NCBI RefSeq assembly: GCF_016907895.1 | Contig: NZ_JAFBCV010000005.1 | Coordinates: 62,001-126,000, forward strand | Origin: Shouchella xiaoxiensis | Lineage (GTDB): Bacteria > Bacillota > Bacilli > Bacillales > Bacillaceae_D | Direction of reading: 5' to 3' | Length of the DNA stretch: 64,000 bases | Part shown: piece after piece, positions 1 through 7,943 of the stretch | Numbering within the stretch: the stretch's first letter is position 1 | Layout of the letters: each line of letters starts with the position of its first letter | Program-made: the position numbers and the translations under genes | The notes under the pieces: model-generated | Database searches by the model: none | What the model saw: only the letters and a program-made list of their open reading frames with translations | What the model was told of the DNA's origin: nothing

Positions 1-20
1 TTACTATTTTCTAAAAACAC

Positions 21-49
21 TTGACGCATCTTTTTACTCGTCATATACT
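21..49 (+). promoter_or_regulatory. sigma-A type promoter for the TerC gene leader
   Basis: TTGACG at 21-26 and TATACT at 44-49 are separated by exactly 17 bases. The predicted transcription start lies just before the Mn riboswitch, so the whole aptamer is in the leader RNA. Seen directly in sequence; promoter activity is inferred. Confidence 0.7.
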
Positions 50-70
50 ATTGATAAATTCATAGCATTC

Positions 71-190
71 CTTCAAAGGGGAGTAGCTGCAAGTTTAAAC
101 ACTTGAACCAAAGTCGTCATTACGTGGATACTATCCACCGGCTTTGTTTGGCATGATACATACTATGTCTAGCAAGACCTTTGCCTCGTT
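71..190 (+). ncRNA. yybP-ykoY manganese riboswitch aptamer
   Basis: The leader has the conserved 5' block AAAGGGGAGTAGC (75-87) and the 3' block AGCAAGACCTTTGCC (171-185), both hallmarks of the yybP-ykoY class, which binds Mn2+. The 3' block is shared with the 5' arm of the following terminator. Aptamer and terminator are therefore mutually exclusive, which predicts an ON switch: Mn2+ stabilises the aptamer and permits read-through into the TerC gene. This fits the known partnership of the class with TerC-family (YkoY) and other Mn efflux proteins. Confidence 0.88.
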
Positions 191-217
191 TTCAAAACCA
201 AGGCAGAGGTCTTTTTT
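174..217 (+). terminator. intrinsic terminator of the Mn riboswitch expression platform
   Basis: AAGACCTTTGCCT pairs with AGGCAGAGGTCTT around a short loop (one wobble) and is followed by a T-run. Its 5' arm is the 3' conserved block of the aptamer. Confidence 0.82.
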
Positions 218-282
218 ATGTTCTCTCTTCCTCGCTTGGTGAAAACAGTGTGGGGTGTATATTAAGAGAGGCGGGTTGCAGA

Positions 283-1095
283 ATGGATGCATCCTTATTA
301 ATTGAGTACAGTTGGGTTTTACTTGTTTTAATCGCTTTGGAAGGAATATTGGCAGCCGACAACGCTCTTGTTTTGGCTATTATGGTTAAGCATTTGCCAG
401 AGAAAGAACGGAAGAAGGCTCTATTCTATGGTCTTGCTGGTGCGTTCGTCTTCCGCTTCGCTTCATTATTTGTTATTTCTTTACTCGTTGACTTTTGGCA
501 GGTTCAGGCAATTGGTGCCCTATACTTACTATTCATCGCGTTGAACCACTTGTTTCGAAAACATGTTGTTCGAAAACAAGAACAGGCTGCTGGCTTCACA
601 AAAGTAAAAAAAGGCAGTGGCTTTTGGATGACTGTATTTAAAGTTGAGATTGCCGACATTGCATTTGCGGTTGACTCGATCTTAGCTGCGGTCGCTCTTG
701 CGACAGCTCTTACACCGACAGGGTTAGGCACGGTCGGTAGCATGGACGTTGGACAATTTGCTGTAGTCTTTATCGGTGGATTTGTTGGATTGTTGATTAT
801 GCGATTTGCTGCTTCTAAATTTGTACTACTCTTACAGAAGCGACCTGGATTAGAGTCCGCCGCTTTCATCATTGTTGGCTGGGTTGGGGTAAAACTAGCT
901 GTACAGGTGCTTGCACATGATTCAATTGCGCTTATCCCGCATGATTTCCCTCACTCAACCGTTTGGAAAGTATTTTTCTATAGCGTATTAGTCTTAATCG
1001 TTCTAGGTGGTTGGTTCCTTTCCAAAAAACCAGCGCCAGGGGAAGAAGAGAAAACAGAAATTGAAAAACGTGCTGAAAATAAAGTTGAGGGATAA
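283..1095 (+). CDS. TerC/YkoY-family integral membrane protein, probable Mn exporter
   Basis: A 270-residue polytopic membrane protein of the TerC family. Family signatures are visible: EGILAADNAL near residues 20-29 and VEIADIAFAVDSILAA near 120-135, the acidic membrane motifs thought to bind metal. The ATG at 283 is chosen because GAGAGGCGGG lies just upstream; the open frame reaches back into the terminator, which cannot be coding. TerC proteins under yybP-ykoY control export or handle Mn2+, and in Bacillus related proteins have been linked to metalation of secreted enzymes. The Mn role is inferred from the riboswitch and family. It appears monocistronic. Confidence 0.88.
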   Translation: MDASLLIEYSWVLLVLIALEGILAADNALVLAIMVKHLPEKERKKALFYGLAGAFVFRFASLFVISLLVDFWQVQAIGALYLLFIALNHLFRKHVVRKQEQAAGFTKVKKGSGFWMTVFKVEIADIAFAVDSILAAVALATALTPTGLGTVGSMDVGQFAVVFIGGFVGLLIMRFAASKFVLLLQKRPGLESAAFIIVGWVGVKLAVQVLAHDSIALIPHDFPHSTVWKVFFYSVLVLIVLGGWFLSKKPAPGEEEKTEIEKRAENKVEG

Positions 1096-1140
1096 TAAAG
1101 CCCTCTCCTTTAGTTGCAAGAATGATCTGAATATGTTTCA

Positions 1141-1248
1141 CTAAGAGTAGAACCACTAGGGGAGTCCTTTGACTGAGAAAAGCCTTGCTTTGACCCTTTG
1201 AACCTGATCTGGTTAATACCAGCGTAGGGAAGTGGAGTAGCTACTCTT
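1141..1248 (+). ncRNA. TPP (thi-box) riboswitch 1
   Basis: The thi-box landmarks are all present: ACTAGGGGAG (1153-1162), CTGAGAA (1173-1179), ACCCTTTGAACCTGAT (1193-1208), then ACCAGCGTAGGGAAGTGG (1218-1235). The P1 helix is extended: AAGAGTAG at 1143-1150 pairs with CTACTCTT at 1241-1248, and the 3' strand runs straight into a T-tract. It controls the following tenA. Confidence 0.92.
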
Positions 1249-1280
1249 TTTTTTATGCAGCACTCCTCTATCAAACAGGT

Positions 1281-1303
1281 TCTCCTTGTGGAAAAAAGGA
1301 GGA
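1281..1303 (+). promoter_or_regulatory. anti-SD hairpin masking the tenA ribosome-binding site
   Basis: TCTCCTT (1281-1287) can pair with AAGGAGG (1297-1303), which is the Shine-Dalgarno site of tenA. It lies between the TPP aptamer and the start codon, so a translational layer of control is plausible. The pairing is seen; the regulatory role is inferred. Confidence 0.45.
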
Positions 1304-1311
1304 AGATTTAG

Positions 1312-1989
1312 ATGAGTTTTAGTAAAGAACTACGTCAAGCAGCAAACCCCGTATTTGAAGCCATTTTAGAGCATCCCTTTGTCCAAGGTATTGGAAAAGG
1401 CTCACTTCCTGCTCCAGCACTCATTCATTACGTGAAACAGGATTTTGAATACTTGAATACGTTTATGCAGATTTATGGCGTTGCCATTAGCCGTAGCACA
1501 TCTCGCAAGGACATTGCGATGTTCACAGAGCAAATTTCATTTGTGCTACATAGCGAGGTTCATCCACATAATAATTTCTGTGAAGTAGCTGGTGTCGCCT
1601 ATTCTGATTTACAATACGAGCCACTAGCACCTACCGCTCATCACTACACGCGTCATATGCTCGACGTCGCAAACAAAGGCACGCTAGCAGAAATTATTTC
1701 TGTATTATTGCCATGTCCGTGGACATATCAAGTCATTGGCGACCATCTTTATGAAACGGTACAGCCAACTGAAGACCACCCGTTTTACGACTGGATATCG
1801 TTTTATCGTTCCGGTGGCGAAATGAGCGTTACCAAACAGTTCTGTGACCGGTTGGACCAACTGGCTTTACACGCATCAAGGGATGAAAAGAAGCGGATGA
1901 TTGACCATTTCATTAAAAGCTGTCAATTAGAGTATGCTTTTTGGGAAATGGCCTTTACCGAAGAAAAATGGCCGGTTTCTCTTGCCTAA
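1312..1989 (+). CDS. tenA: TenA-family thiaminase II / aminopyrimidine aminohydrolase (copy 1)
   Basis: 225 residues, the usual TenA length. The family's active-site residues are in place: D44 and Y47 in VKQDFEYL, catalytic C135 in LLPCPWTY and E207 in LEYAFWEMA. TenA hydrolyses 4-amino-5-aminomethyl-2-methylpyrimidine to HMP, salvaging the pyrimidine half of degraded thiamine. A strong AAGGAGGA site precedes the ATG. Expression is expected to fall when TPP is high because of the upstream riboswitch. The next gene begins 4 bases after the stop, suggesting translational coupling. A diverged second copy lies at 49.7 kb. Confidence 0.93.
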   Translation: MSFSKELRQAANPVFEAILEHPFVQGIGKGSLPAPALIHYVKQDFEYLNTFMQIYGVAISRSTSRKDIAMFTEQISFVLHSEVHPHNNFCEVAGVAYSDLQYEPLAPTAHHYTRHMLDVANKGTLAEIISVLLPCPWTYQVIGDHLYETVQPTEDHPFYDWISFYRSGGEMSVTKQFCDRLDQLALHASRDEKKRMIDHFIKSCQLEYAFWEMAFTEEKWPVSLA

Positions 1990-1993
1990 TAAG

Positions 1994-2566
1994 ATGGACT
2001 ATATTTGGTATGCGAGCTATGGCTCTAACCTGCTTTATAATCGCTTTATGCGCTATATTGAAGGTGGCCGATTAGAAGGTTCATCAGAAACGGAACAAGG
2101 AGCACGGGATACTTCTCCGCCGTTAAAAAGCATGGCTTATTCAATTAGACATGAACTATACTTTGCTAAGGAACGAAGTAAATGGGGTGAAGGCGGCGTT
2201 GCGTTTATTAGAAATATGCAGAATTCCGAGATCTCAACTCATTCAAAAGCTTATCTAGTTACGACGGAACAATTCGAAGATGTTGTCTGTCAGGAAAATC
2301 AAGTACGTTCAATTAAAGTGGATTATGAGCTACTCCTTAAGCAAGGCTATCTTGATTTGCTTGATAACTGGTATGGTCGCCTCCTATTAGTGGGTTTTAA
2401 GGAATCTCTTCCTATTGTTACGTTTACAGCACCTCTTGATTGGTCCGCCGTTGAAGAAAACCGCCCCTCTCAAGCGTATGAATCAGTCATTCTAAAAGGA
2501 CTTCAGGAACTCGGTCTTTCTCGTCAACGAGCTCTGGCATATTTAACTTCACGCTATCCAGAATAA
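1994..2566 (+). CDS. gamma-glutamylcyclotransferase-like (YGSN-motif) protein
   Basis: 190 residues starting at the ATG 4 bases after the tenA stop; a longer in-frame start inside tenA is less likely. The N-terminus DYIWYASYGSNLL carries the YGSN loop typical of the gamma-glutamylcyclotransferase-like fold, where it binds a gamma-glutamyl or similar substrate; GGVAFI lies further along. Substrate unknown. There is no good Shine-Dalgarno of its own, so translation probably depends on tenA, and it would share TPP control. It could instead be an uncharacterised member of the superfamily without cyclotransferase activity. A role in thiamine salvage is only suggested by context. Confidence 0.7.
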   Translation: MDYIWYASYGSNLLYNRFMRYIEGGRLEGSSETEQGARDTSPPLKSMAYSIRHELYFAKERSKWGEGGVAFIRNMQNSEISTHSKAYLVTTEQFEDVVCQENQVRSIKVDYELLLKQGYLDLLDNWYGRLLLVGFKESLPIVTFTAPLDWSAVEENRPSQAYESVILKGLQELGLSRQRALAYLTSRYPE

Positions 2567-2570
2567 GAAA

Positions 2571-2608
2571 AAAAGATGACTTTACGTTTTCGTAAAGTCA
2601 TCTTTTAT
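2571..2608. terminator. bidirectional terminator
   Basis: AAAAGATGACTTTACG, loop TTTT, CGTAAAGTCATCTTTT: a perfect stem with A- and T-runs on its two sides. It sits between the tenA operon and the convergent tasA-like gene. Confidence 0.88.
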
Positions 2609-2618
2609 TAATATGAAA

Positions 2619-3326
2619 TTATTCGTACTGTGCACCATCATCTGTTTGTTTAGCAAGCACTTCCAATTGAGCTTGATAAACCGCACCTTGATATTCATTG
2701 CCTGCGTTCTCATCTAATTTCACACCGAAGTTTATATCGATGTATTGCCCTTCATCCAGTTCCCAGAATGCATTATCAACTCCAGTAAGCGCTCCATCAC
2801 CAAGGATAAACTCACCTGCATTTTCTGCATAATCTTCTTCATCAATTAACATTGCGACAATCTCTACCCCATCCGTTTCTTCTGCTGCAGCAGAAAACGT
2901 CTGGATTTCATTTGTTACACCATTAAACAGTTGGTCTAGCTTATACTGAGCATCCTCATACACGTCTCTTCCAGGTGCAACTGAATATTTAATGGCGATA
3001 TAGCCAACTTTGTATGAATCAATCGGTACTTCTAAATCAACTGAATGCGAGTAGGTTGCTTTTAGATGAGTATCAAGTGTACCTGTATTCTCTACCGACA
3101 ACCAATCTCCGAAAATCAGCTGAGATGGCGCAAAGGAGGTTGCCTCCACAATTGATCCATTCATTTCATTTCCGTTATTAATCTCTAACGTACCGTTGCG
3201 AATTTCGCCACTCGCTGATGTTTCTCCTGTAAACCAAGAAAATGAGCCTGTTGAGCTGATTGTTAATGCCAACGCGCCTGCAAAAGCTGTACCTACCATT
3301 GCTACTTTAAATGATTTTGTTTTCAT
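2619..3326 (-). CDS. TasA/CalY (camelysin)-family secreted matrix protein
   Basis: 235 residues. The N-terminus is a SipW-dependent signal peptide (hydrophobic stretch about residues 8-28), followed by the FSWFTGET segment that corresponds to the AyFtD-type start of mature TasA/CalY proteins. The remainder (LEINNG..., VENTGTLDTHLKATYSHS) resembles the beta-rich TasA domain with conserved N-x-G turns. TasA polymerises into biofilm matrix fibres; CalY (camelysin) is a related cell-surface protein. Its start overlaps the end of sipW by 20 bases and has its own GGAGG site. Family assignment is firm; fibre formation is inferred. Confidence 0.85.
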   Translation of the reverse strand: MKTKSFKVAMVGTAFAGALALTISSTGSFSWFTGETSASGEIRNGTLEINNGNEMNGSIVEATSFAPSQLIFGDWLSVENTGTLDTHLKATYSHSVDLEVPIDSYKVGYIAIKYSVAPGRDVYEDAQYKLDQLFNGVTNEIQTFSAAAEETDGVEIVAMLIDEEDYAENAGEFILGDGALTGVDNAFWELDEGQYIDINFGVKLDENAGNEYQGAVYQAQLEVLAKQTDDGAQYE

Positions 3327-3858
3327 TACAAGAATCCTCCCGGCGTTTTTTCGTATATTTTTCGTATAACGTTAAACTGATCCATATAAAGATGGGTAAA
3401 ATGATAACGGTTCCATAGCCAATCGGTTGCTTAATATAAGCAGCCACAGTTCCTAAGTAAGGTATTGTGAACGCATGTACACCTACAACTTGCTCCTTCA
3501 CAATTGTATCTTCATCAGGCACTTGATTGTTGTCGCCTTGTGTCTCGTAAACAAGTTGCCCATCTGTTTGAGATGATCCAATGATTCGGTGTGTAAAGAA
3601 CTGTCTCTGTGGTGTCATGTACGTAACAACGTCTTGATTTTTTAATGAAGTAACAGGTTTCATAATCACAACATCACCAGCACTAAAAGTCGGTTGCATG
3701 CTGTTTGATAAAATGGTATAGGACGTCCAGCCAAATAATTCTGGCCCCCTGCCTTCCTTCCAGTCCCCTTGTAAGAAAAGAAGAATGACAAGGAAAAAAA
3801 CAAAGGAGAAAACGCCTGTAAGCAGGACCTTTATGATTGCTAACCCCTTCTTAACCAT
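3307..3858 (-). CDS. sipW: signal peptidase I of the SipW (ER-type, Ser-His) class
   Basis: 183 residues with an N-terminal membrane anchor (about 10-30) and a C-terminal one (about 145-165). The catalytic serine is S53 in SNSMQP, and H90 in FTHRIIG takes the place of the lysine found in ordinary bacterial signal peptidases; this marks the archaeal/ER-like SipW class. SipW processes TasA-type precursors. It lies between a subtilase gene and the tasA-like gene in one operon, 29 bases downstream of the protease stop, with a good AAAGGAGGA site. Confidence 0.93.
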   Translation of the reverse strand: MVKKGLAIIKVLLTGVFSFVFFLVILLFLQGDWKEGRGPELFGWTSYTILSNSMQPTFSAGDVVIMKPVTSLKNQDVVTYMTPQRQFFTHRIIGSSQTDGQLVYETQGDNNQVPDEDTIVKEQVVGVHAFTIPYLGTVAAYIKQPIGYGTVIILPIFIWISLTLYEKYTKKRREDSCNENKII

Positions 3859-3887
3859 CGCTTCCTCCTTTGTTCAAATCTTTACTC

Positions 3888-6281
3888 TTAAGATGCTGGG
3901 TTTGAAGCAATAACCGGACTACCGATTGGTAAATCAGCAATGGCTTCTTGAGATACATACGTGCCAAAAGGAACGCGATACACTTCCGATTGATCGGCTT
4001 TGTTAGTATAAATGATATAGCCTCCGTACAAACCTTGCGTTGTTGTTTTTGGTGAAACTAAGAAAGCGTTGTTTGTAATGGTTTGACCAGCAGGTACAGT
4101 GATTGACGAATTTGTTTGCAATACCATTCCGCTAGCTGCTGCTGGCAATGTACCGTTAACCGCTTCAAACGACACATTCACACTAAATGATTTTGCTTCC
4201 GGGCCACTGTTTGTAATGCGTAAACTATGACGCTCACGAATATTACCTGGTTGTGTGCTAACAGGACCAAAACTCACTGCACCTGTTTTATCGGGTACAA
4301 GCGTTAACAAACTATCTTCAACATGAAGTCCGTCCATCGTTGATTGGAACATCATAGTAGATTCGATTGCCGCTACAGGGTTAACTCTTCCTGCTCCGAC
4401 TTCAAATACATTATAATCAGCAGACATCCGGTCGGCTGTGTTCATTAGTTTTGTCTTAATCTCAGCTGGTGTCAAACTGGCATCAGCTTGTAGCATTAAC
4501 GCGGCAATTCCAGCTACGTGTGGCGATGCCATTGAGGTACCAGAAGATCTACGGTATGAAAATTCATAATCGCCAATGTATTCCGGACCAGCAATGTAGC
4601 TTGGTACTGCCGATAATACATCTACTCCTGGGGCTACTACTTCTGGCTTAATCGCTGCTGTATAATTTACCGGTCCTCTTGAACTGAAATCTGCAAGAAG
4701 GTCACCGGTTGTAACCGTTCCACTTAAATCACCAAATGTGATTGTCGAACCCTCTTGAAGCAAATCCGCAATCGCTTTTCCTTGTTCATAGGTCAATGAG
4801 AAAGATGGAATATAAGCTCTGGAAGCTCCAACATAAACAGGATTATGACCAGTTCCTGGTAGATTGTTATAAATAATTATTCCAGCTGCTCCACTCGCTT
4901 TTGCATTAGCGATCTTATCAACAAAGGCTAACTCTCCTCGAACCGAGTAAGCAATCTTGCCGTCCATCTCTTTGTCTGCAAAATCTTGAACTCTAGCTAA
5001 CCCCACATCCACAAGTTCAAACGATTCGTCCGTAAACTCTTCTAAATTCGTTTCATAGGATTCAGCAATTAAACGAAGATCGCCGTTTAATTGTTCTTCA
5101 CCTAACGAATAGCTGCTCGAAAATTCTGGAATCGTTAATGGGACATTACTAGCACCTACTGAAATCGGTAGCGCTGCTGATCCCGGTGCTCCAATTGTGT
5201 ACAAGCCACTTCTTCCACTATTACCAGCAGAAGTAACAACCGTTACACCTGCAAGTACGGCATTATTTGTCGCAATTCCTGTTGGAGCAATTGGGTTATT
5301 TGTAGCACTGCCTAAGGACAAATTAATAACGTCCATTCCATCAACAACAGACTGCTCAATACCTGCAATTACCCCCGAAGTTGCTCCAGAACCGTATGGC
5401 CCTAGCACGCGATATGCGTATAAATCAGCATCCGGTGCGACGCCAGTGACTGCATACTCTGAATCATTCTCACCTGTACCATTCGTTGTGCCTGCCACAT
5501 GGGTCCCGTGGCTCGTATAGTAGGAACTCCCATTCGCATTAAACTCTGGCAATCCTGAAGCTTGCCAATCCTCATAGGTAGCCTCCATTGGGTCGTCATC
5601 GTTATCAACGAAATCATATCCACCTTTATAGACGCTCTTTAAATCTGGATGATTATAGTCTACACCTGTGTCTAAAACACCAATTTTTATTCCTTCTCCA
5701 GTGAAGCCATCAATATGTAGATCATTGACTCCTAGGTAAGGGATGCTGTCAGCCATTAACGCTTCAATTGGCTCATCAACTGACTTCTCTTCAATCGGCT
5801 TGATGAGTTCAACTATTTCATCATTGTAAATCGCTTTAACTTCATCGTATTCAGCTAATTCTGCAATTTTGTTAGCTGGAAGAGTTAAAGCCACTCCGTT
5901 AAAAATAGTTGTATATGTGTGTTCGATCGTAAATGGGTTAGCTGATCTACTTGTCGGATTAACAGACTCATTTAGTTCGTTCATAAATATTTCTTGCGAC
6001 TCATCAACTGCTTGCTGAGCATCTTCCTCGGATAGAGATGTCCCTTCTTCCTCAGCTACTGCTAAAGCAACCTTCTGCGGGAGTTCTTCTAATTCAACGA
6101 TAATTGATACGTCTTCATTACTAGACAAATCAAAGTCATCCGGAAGAAGAAGCGTAGCACTTTTGTCTTGTTCTGCCTTTACGAGCGTCGGTGATCCTGT
6201 AAAAGAACTTCCAACCATACAAAGTGATAATGCGACAAGCGAAACAGGTTTAGAGAAGCTTGTCCGATGCATTTTTTTCAA
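3888..6281 (-). CDS. secreted S8 subtilisin-family serine protease (Vpr-like, with PA domain)
   Basis: About 797 residues counted from the TTG at 6281, which has an AAAGGG site at good spacing; the upstream in-frame GTG at 6290 lies too close to that site. Order: signal peptide ending near LVKA (residue ~36), inhibitor_I9-like propeptide (~55-160), peptidase S8 with Asp in GVLDTGVDYNHPDL (~204), His in SHGTHVAG (~258), oxyanion Asn in SAGNSG (~354) and Ser in GTSMASPHVAG (~583), an inserted protease-associated domain (~425-515), and a C-terminal Fn3-like tail. The triad is complete, so it should be active. This is the architecture of B. subtilis Vpr. It is the first gene of an operon with sipW and a tasA-like gene. 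Confidence 0.92.
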   Translation of the reverse strand: MKKMHRTSFSKPVSLVALSLCMVGSSFTGSPTLVKAEQDKSATLLLPDDFDLSSNEDVSIIVELEELPQKVALAVAEEEGTSLSEEDAQQAVDESQEIFMNELNESVNPTSRSANPFTIEHTYTTIFNGVALTLPANKIAELAEYDEVKAIYNDEIVELIKPIEEKSVDEPIEALMADSIPYLGVNDLHIDGFTGEGIKIGVLDTGVDYNHPDLKSVYKGGYDFVDNDDDPMEATYEDWQASGLPEFNANGSSYYTSHGTHVAGTTNGTGENDSEYAVTGVAPDADLYAYRVLGPYGSGATSGVIAGIEQSVVDGMDVINLSLGSATNNPIAPTGIATNNAVLAGVTVVTSAGNSGRSGLYTIGAPGSAALPISVGASNVPLTIPEFSSSYSLGEEQLNGDLRLIAESYETNLEEFTDESFELVDVGLARVQDFADKEMDGKIAYSVRGELAFVDKIANAKASGAAGIIIYNNLPGTGHNPVYVGASRAYIPSFSLTYEQGKAIADLLQEGSTITFGDLSGTVTTGDLLADFSSRGPVNYTAAIKPEVVAPGVDVLSAVPSYIAGPEYIGDYEFSYRRSSGTSMASPHVAGIAALMLQADASLTPAEIKTKLMNTADRMSADYNVFEVGAGRVNPVAAIESTMMFQSTMDGLHVEDSLLTLVPDKTGAVSFGPVSTQPGNIRERHSLRITNSGPEAKSFSVNVSFEAVNGTLPAAASGMVLQTNSSITVPAGQTITNNAFLVSPKTTTQGLYGGYIIYTNKADQSEVYRVPFGTYVSQEAIADLPIGSPVIASNPAS

Positions 6282-6322
6282 TAAAAACACCCTTTCTCGG
6301 TTAATTTGTCGTGCTTAACCGA

Positions 6323-6350
6323 ATTATAACGAAGATACAGAAAACAACAA
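6323..6350 (-). promoter_or_regulatory. candidate promoter of the protease-sipW-tasA operon
   Basis: On the minus strand TTGTTG (6350-6345) and a perfect TATAAT (6328-6323) are 16 bases apart, about 40 bases upstream of the protease start. Confidence 0.55.
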
Positions 6351-6705
6351 TTACTTTCTGCGTAACTTTTACACGATTAACGTTCTCAGCAATTGCATGA
6401 CTAAAGAATCATTTTTTTATTTAGAAATTGCTAAAAACACACATTTTTTCAACAGGCTATTTATTTCCCAACCTTGTTAACCTTAACTTTAGGAAATGAA
6501 AAACAATTCAATATACTCACAGTCTATCGCATGCTTATCCCCATATTATTGGAAAAATTAACAAGACATTTAGTCTTTTTTCCTGATAGTTTTCCCTTAA
6601 GCATTTACATTTCCAGCTTGCTCCTTATAGTCTTGAAGACATTTAGTAGAAGTTGTTTACAAAGAAACGTCTTCACTTTAAAGCTCTTATTATTTTATTA
6701 AACGC
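6351..6705. other. non-coding interval
   Basis: AT-rich sequence upstream of the protease operon promoter. A frame of 75 codons is open around 6474-6701 on the plus strand, but it has no ribosome-binding site and a low-complexity product, so it is not called. The interval probably holds upstream control sequences for the matrix/protease operon; no recognisable operator was identified. Confidence 0.4.
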
Positions 6706-6753
6706 AAAACACCCTCAAAAAAAAGACGATTGTCTTGTTTTTGAGGGTGTTTT
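6706..6753 (-). terminator. long-stem terminator of the quinone oxidoreductase-like gene
   Basis: A stem of about 22 pairs with a single mismatch: AAAACACCCTCAAAAA and its complement TTTTTGAGGGTGTTTT, with a GATT loop. It lies just after the stop of the minus-strand gene that ends at 6762. Confidence 0.8.
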
Positions 6754-6761
6754 AATGAGTC

Positions 6762-7778
6762 TTATTGATTTCTTTCGTTCTCAATAACTAACTTGCCAAT
6801 CATACGTCCATCTTCTAGAATGCGATGCGCTTCTTTTAAGGTGTTCACGTTTATCGGTGAAAGTGTATTTGTCATCGTATGTTTAAGTTCACCTTGATCA
6901 AACATTGCTGCCATTTTTGTTAGCATTCGATGTTGTTCGGATTGATCCTCCGTCTGAAACATTGACCGTGTAAACATAAATTCCCAACAAAACGTCACGC
7001 TCTTCGCACGAATTTTTGTCATATCAATGGGTTTTTTATTCTCTACAATCGCACAAATGGTTCCTTGCGCTTTAATGGAATCAGCCATAGCATCCCAATG
7101 CTCATTTGTATCAGCTAGACACAAGATATAGTCAACATGTTCATAGCCAATCTCTCTAAGTTGAGCGTGAACTGGCTGACTGTGGTTAATGACATGATGC
7201 GCTCCCATTACATGACACCAATCAATCGTTTCTTGTCTTGATGCCGTCGCAATTACCTCTAACCGTGAACGAGCTGCAAGCTGAATCGCGATCGAACCAA
7301 CGCCACCAGCTCCTCCAATAATTAATATACTCTTTCCAGCATCCTCCTCGGTAATCTTCATCCGGTCGTATAAAGATTCCCATGCTGTAATGGAGGTAAG
7401 CGGCATTGCCGCTGCTTGTGAATACGTAAATGATTCAGGCTTTTTTGCGACAAGCTGTTCATCAACTAGTTGATAGTCTGCATTTGATCCTTGACGCGTT
7501 ACATCACCCGCATAATAGACCTCATCTCCTACGTTAAATAAGAGACAATCTTCACCAACCTCTTTTACAATCCCACTTGCGTCATAGCCAAGGATACGTA
7601 ATGAGGCCTCTCTCTCTTTGTTTGCCATTCTTTGTTTCGTATCAACTGGATTCACAGAAACAGCTTTAATTTCAACTAGTATATCTCTTCCAGTTGCTTT
7701 AGGTGTTGCAACTTCTTCTTCAAGGAGGCTGTTACTATCCTTAATTGGTAAATACTCATAGAGACCAATTGCTTTCAT
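6762..7778 (-). CDS. zinc-type alcohol dehydrogenase-like / NADPH:quinone oxidoreductase family protein
   Basis: 338 residues. Medium-chain dehydrogenase/reductase fold: GroES-like N-terminal half (LVEIKAVSVNPVDTKQR, LGYDASGIVKEVG) and a Rossmann half with GGAGGVGSIAIQLA for NADPH. No catalytic zinc cysteine set is visible, so it belongs to the zinc-free quinone oxidoreductase branch. Start is taken at the ATG at 7778, 7 bases after AAAGGGG; the ATG two codons upstream overlaps that site. Likely a soluble NADPH-dependent reductase of quinones or enals; substrate unknown. Confidence 0.85.
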   Translation of the reverse strand: MKAIGLYEYLPIKDSNSLLEEEVATPKATGRDILVEIKAVSVNPVDTKQRMANKEREASLRILGYDASGIVKEVGEDCLLFNVGDEVYYAGDVTRQGSNADYQLVDEQLVAKKPESFTYSQAAAMPLTSITAWESLYDRMKITEEDAGKSILIIGGAGGVGSIAIQLAARSRLEVIATASRQETIDWCHVMGAHHVINHSQPVHAQLREIGYEHVDYILCLADTNEHWDAMADSIKAQGTICAIVENKKPIDMTKIRAKSVTFCWEFMFTRSMFQTEDQSEQHRMLTKMAAMFDQGELKHTMTNTLSPINVNTLKEAHRILEDGRMIGKLVIENERNQ

Positions 7779-7943
7779 TCCCATTCCCCTTTTCGTTTAG
7801 ATTAAAGAACTTAACACGATTCTTAAACACATTCGATACCTAGAAAAACATTTCCTCTTCTTAGAATATCGACAATCAATTGCATTTTACAAGAAAAAGA
7901 TTTACTTTATTACTATCTCAAATAGAAAAGCAGGTTAATCTCA

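Noticed and set aside
181-282. Longer N-terminus for the TerC protein starting at 181
   Set aside because: It would begin inside the riboswitch terminator and has no ribosome-binding site; the ATG at 283 has one.
5197-5520. Open frames of 60-120 codons antisense to the subtilase, MgtE, CysJ and other genes
   Set aside because: They mirror the codon bias of the true genes on the other strand and carry no start signals or family motifs.
6474-6701. A 75-codon open frame on the plus strand
   Set aside because: No ribosome-binding site, hydrophobic low-complexity product, lies in a promoter-side AT-rich interval.
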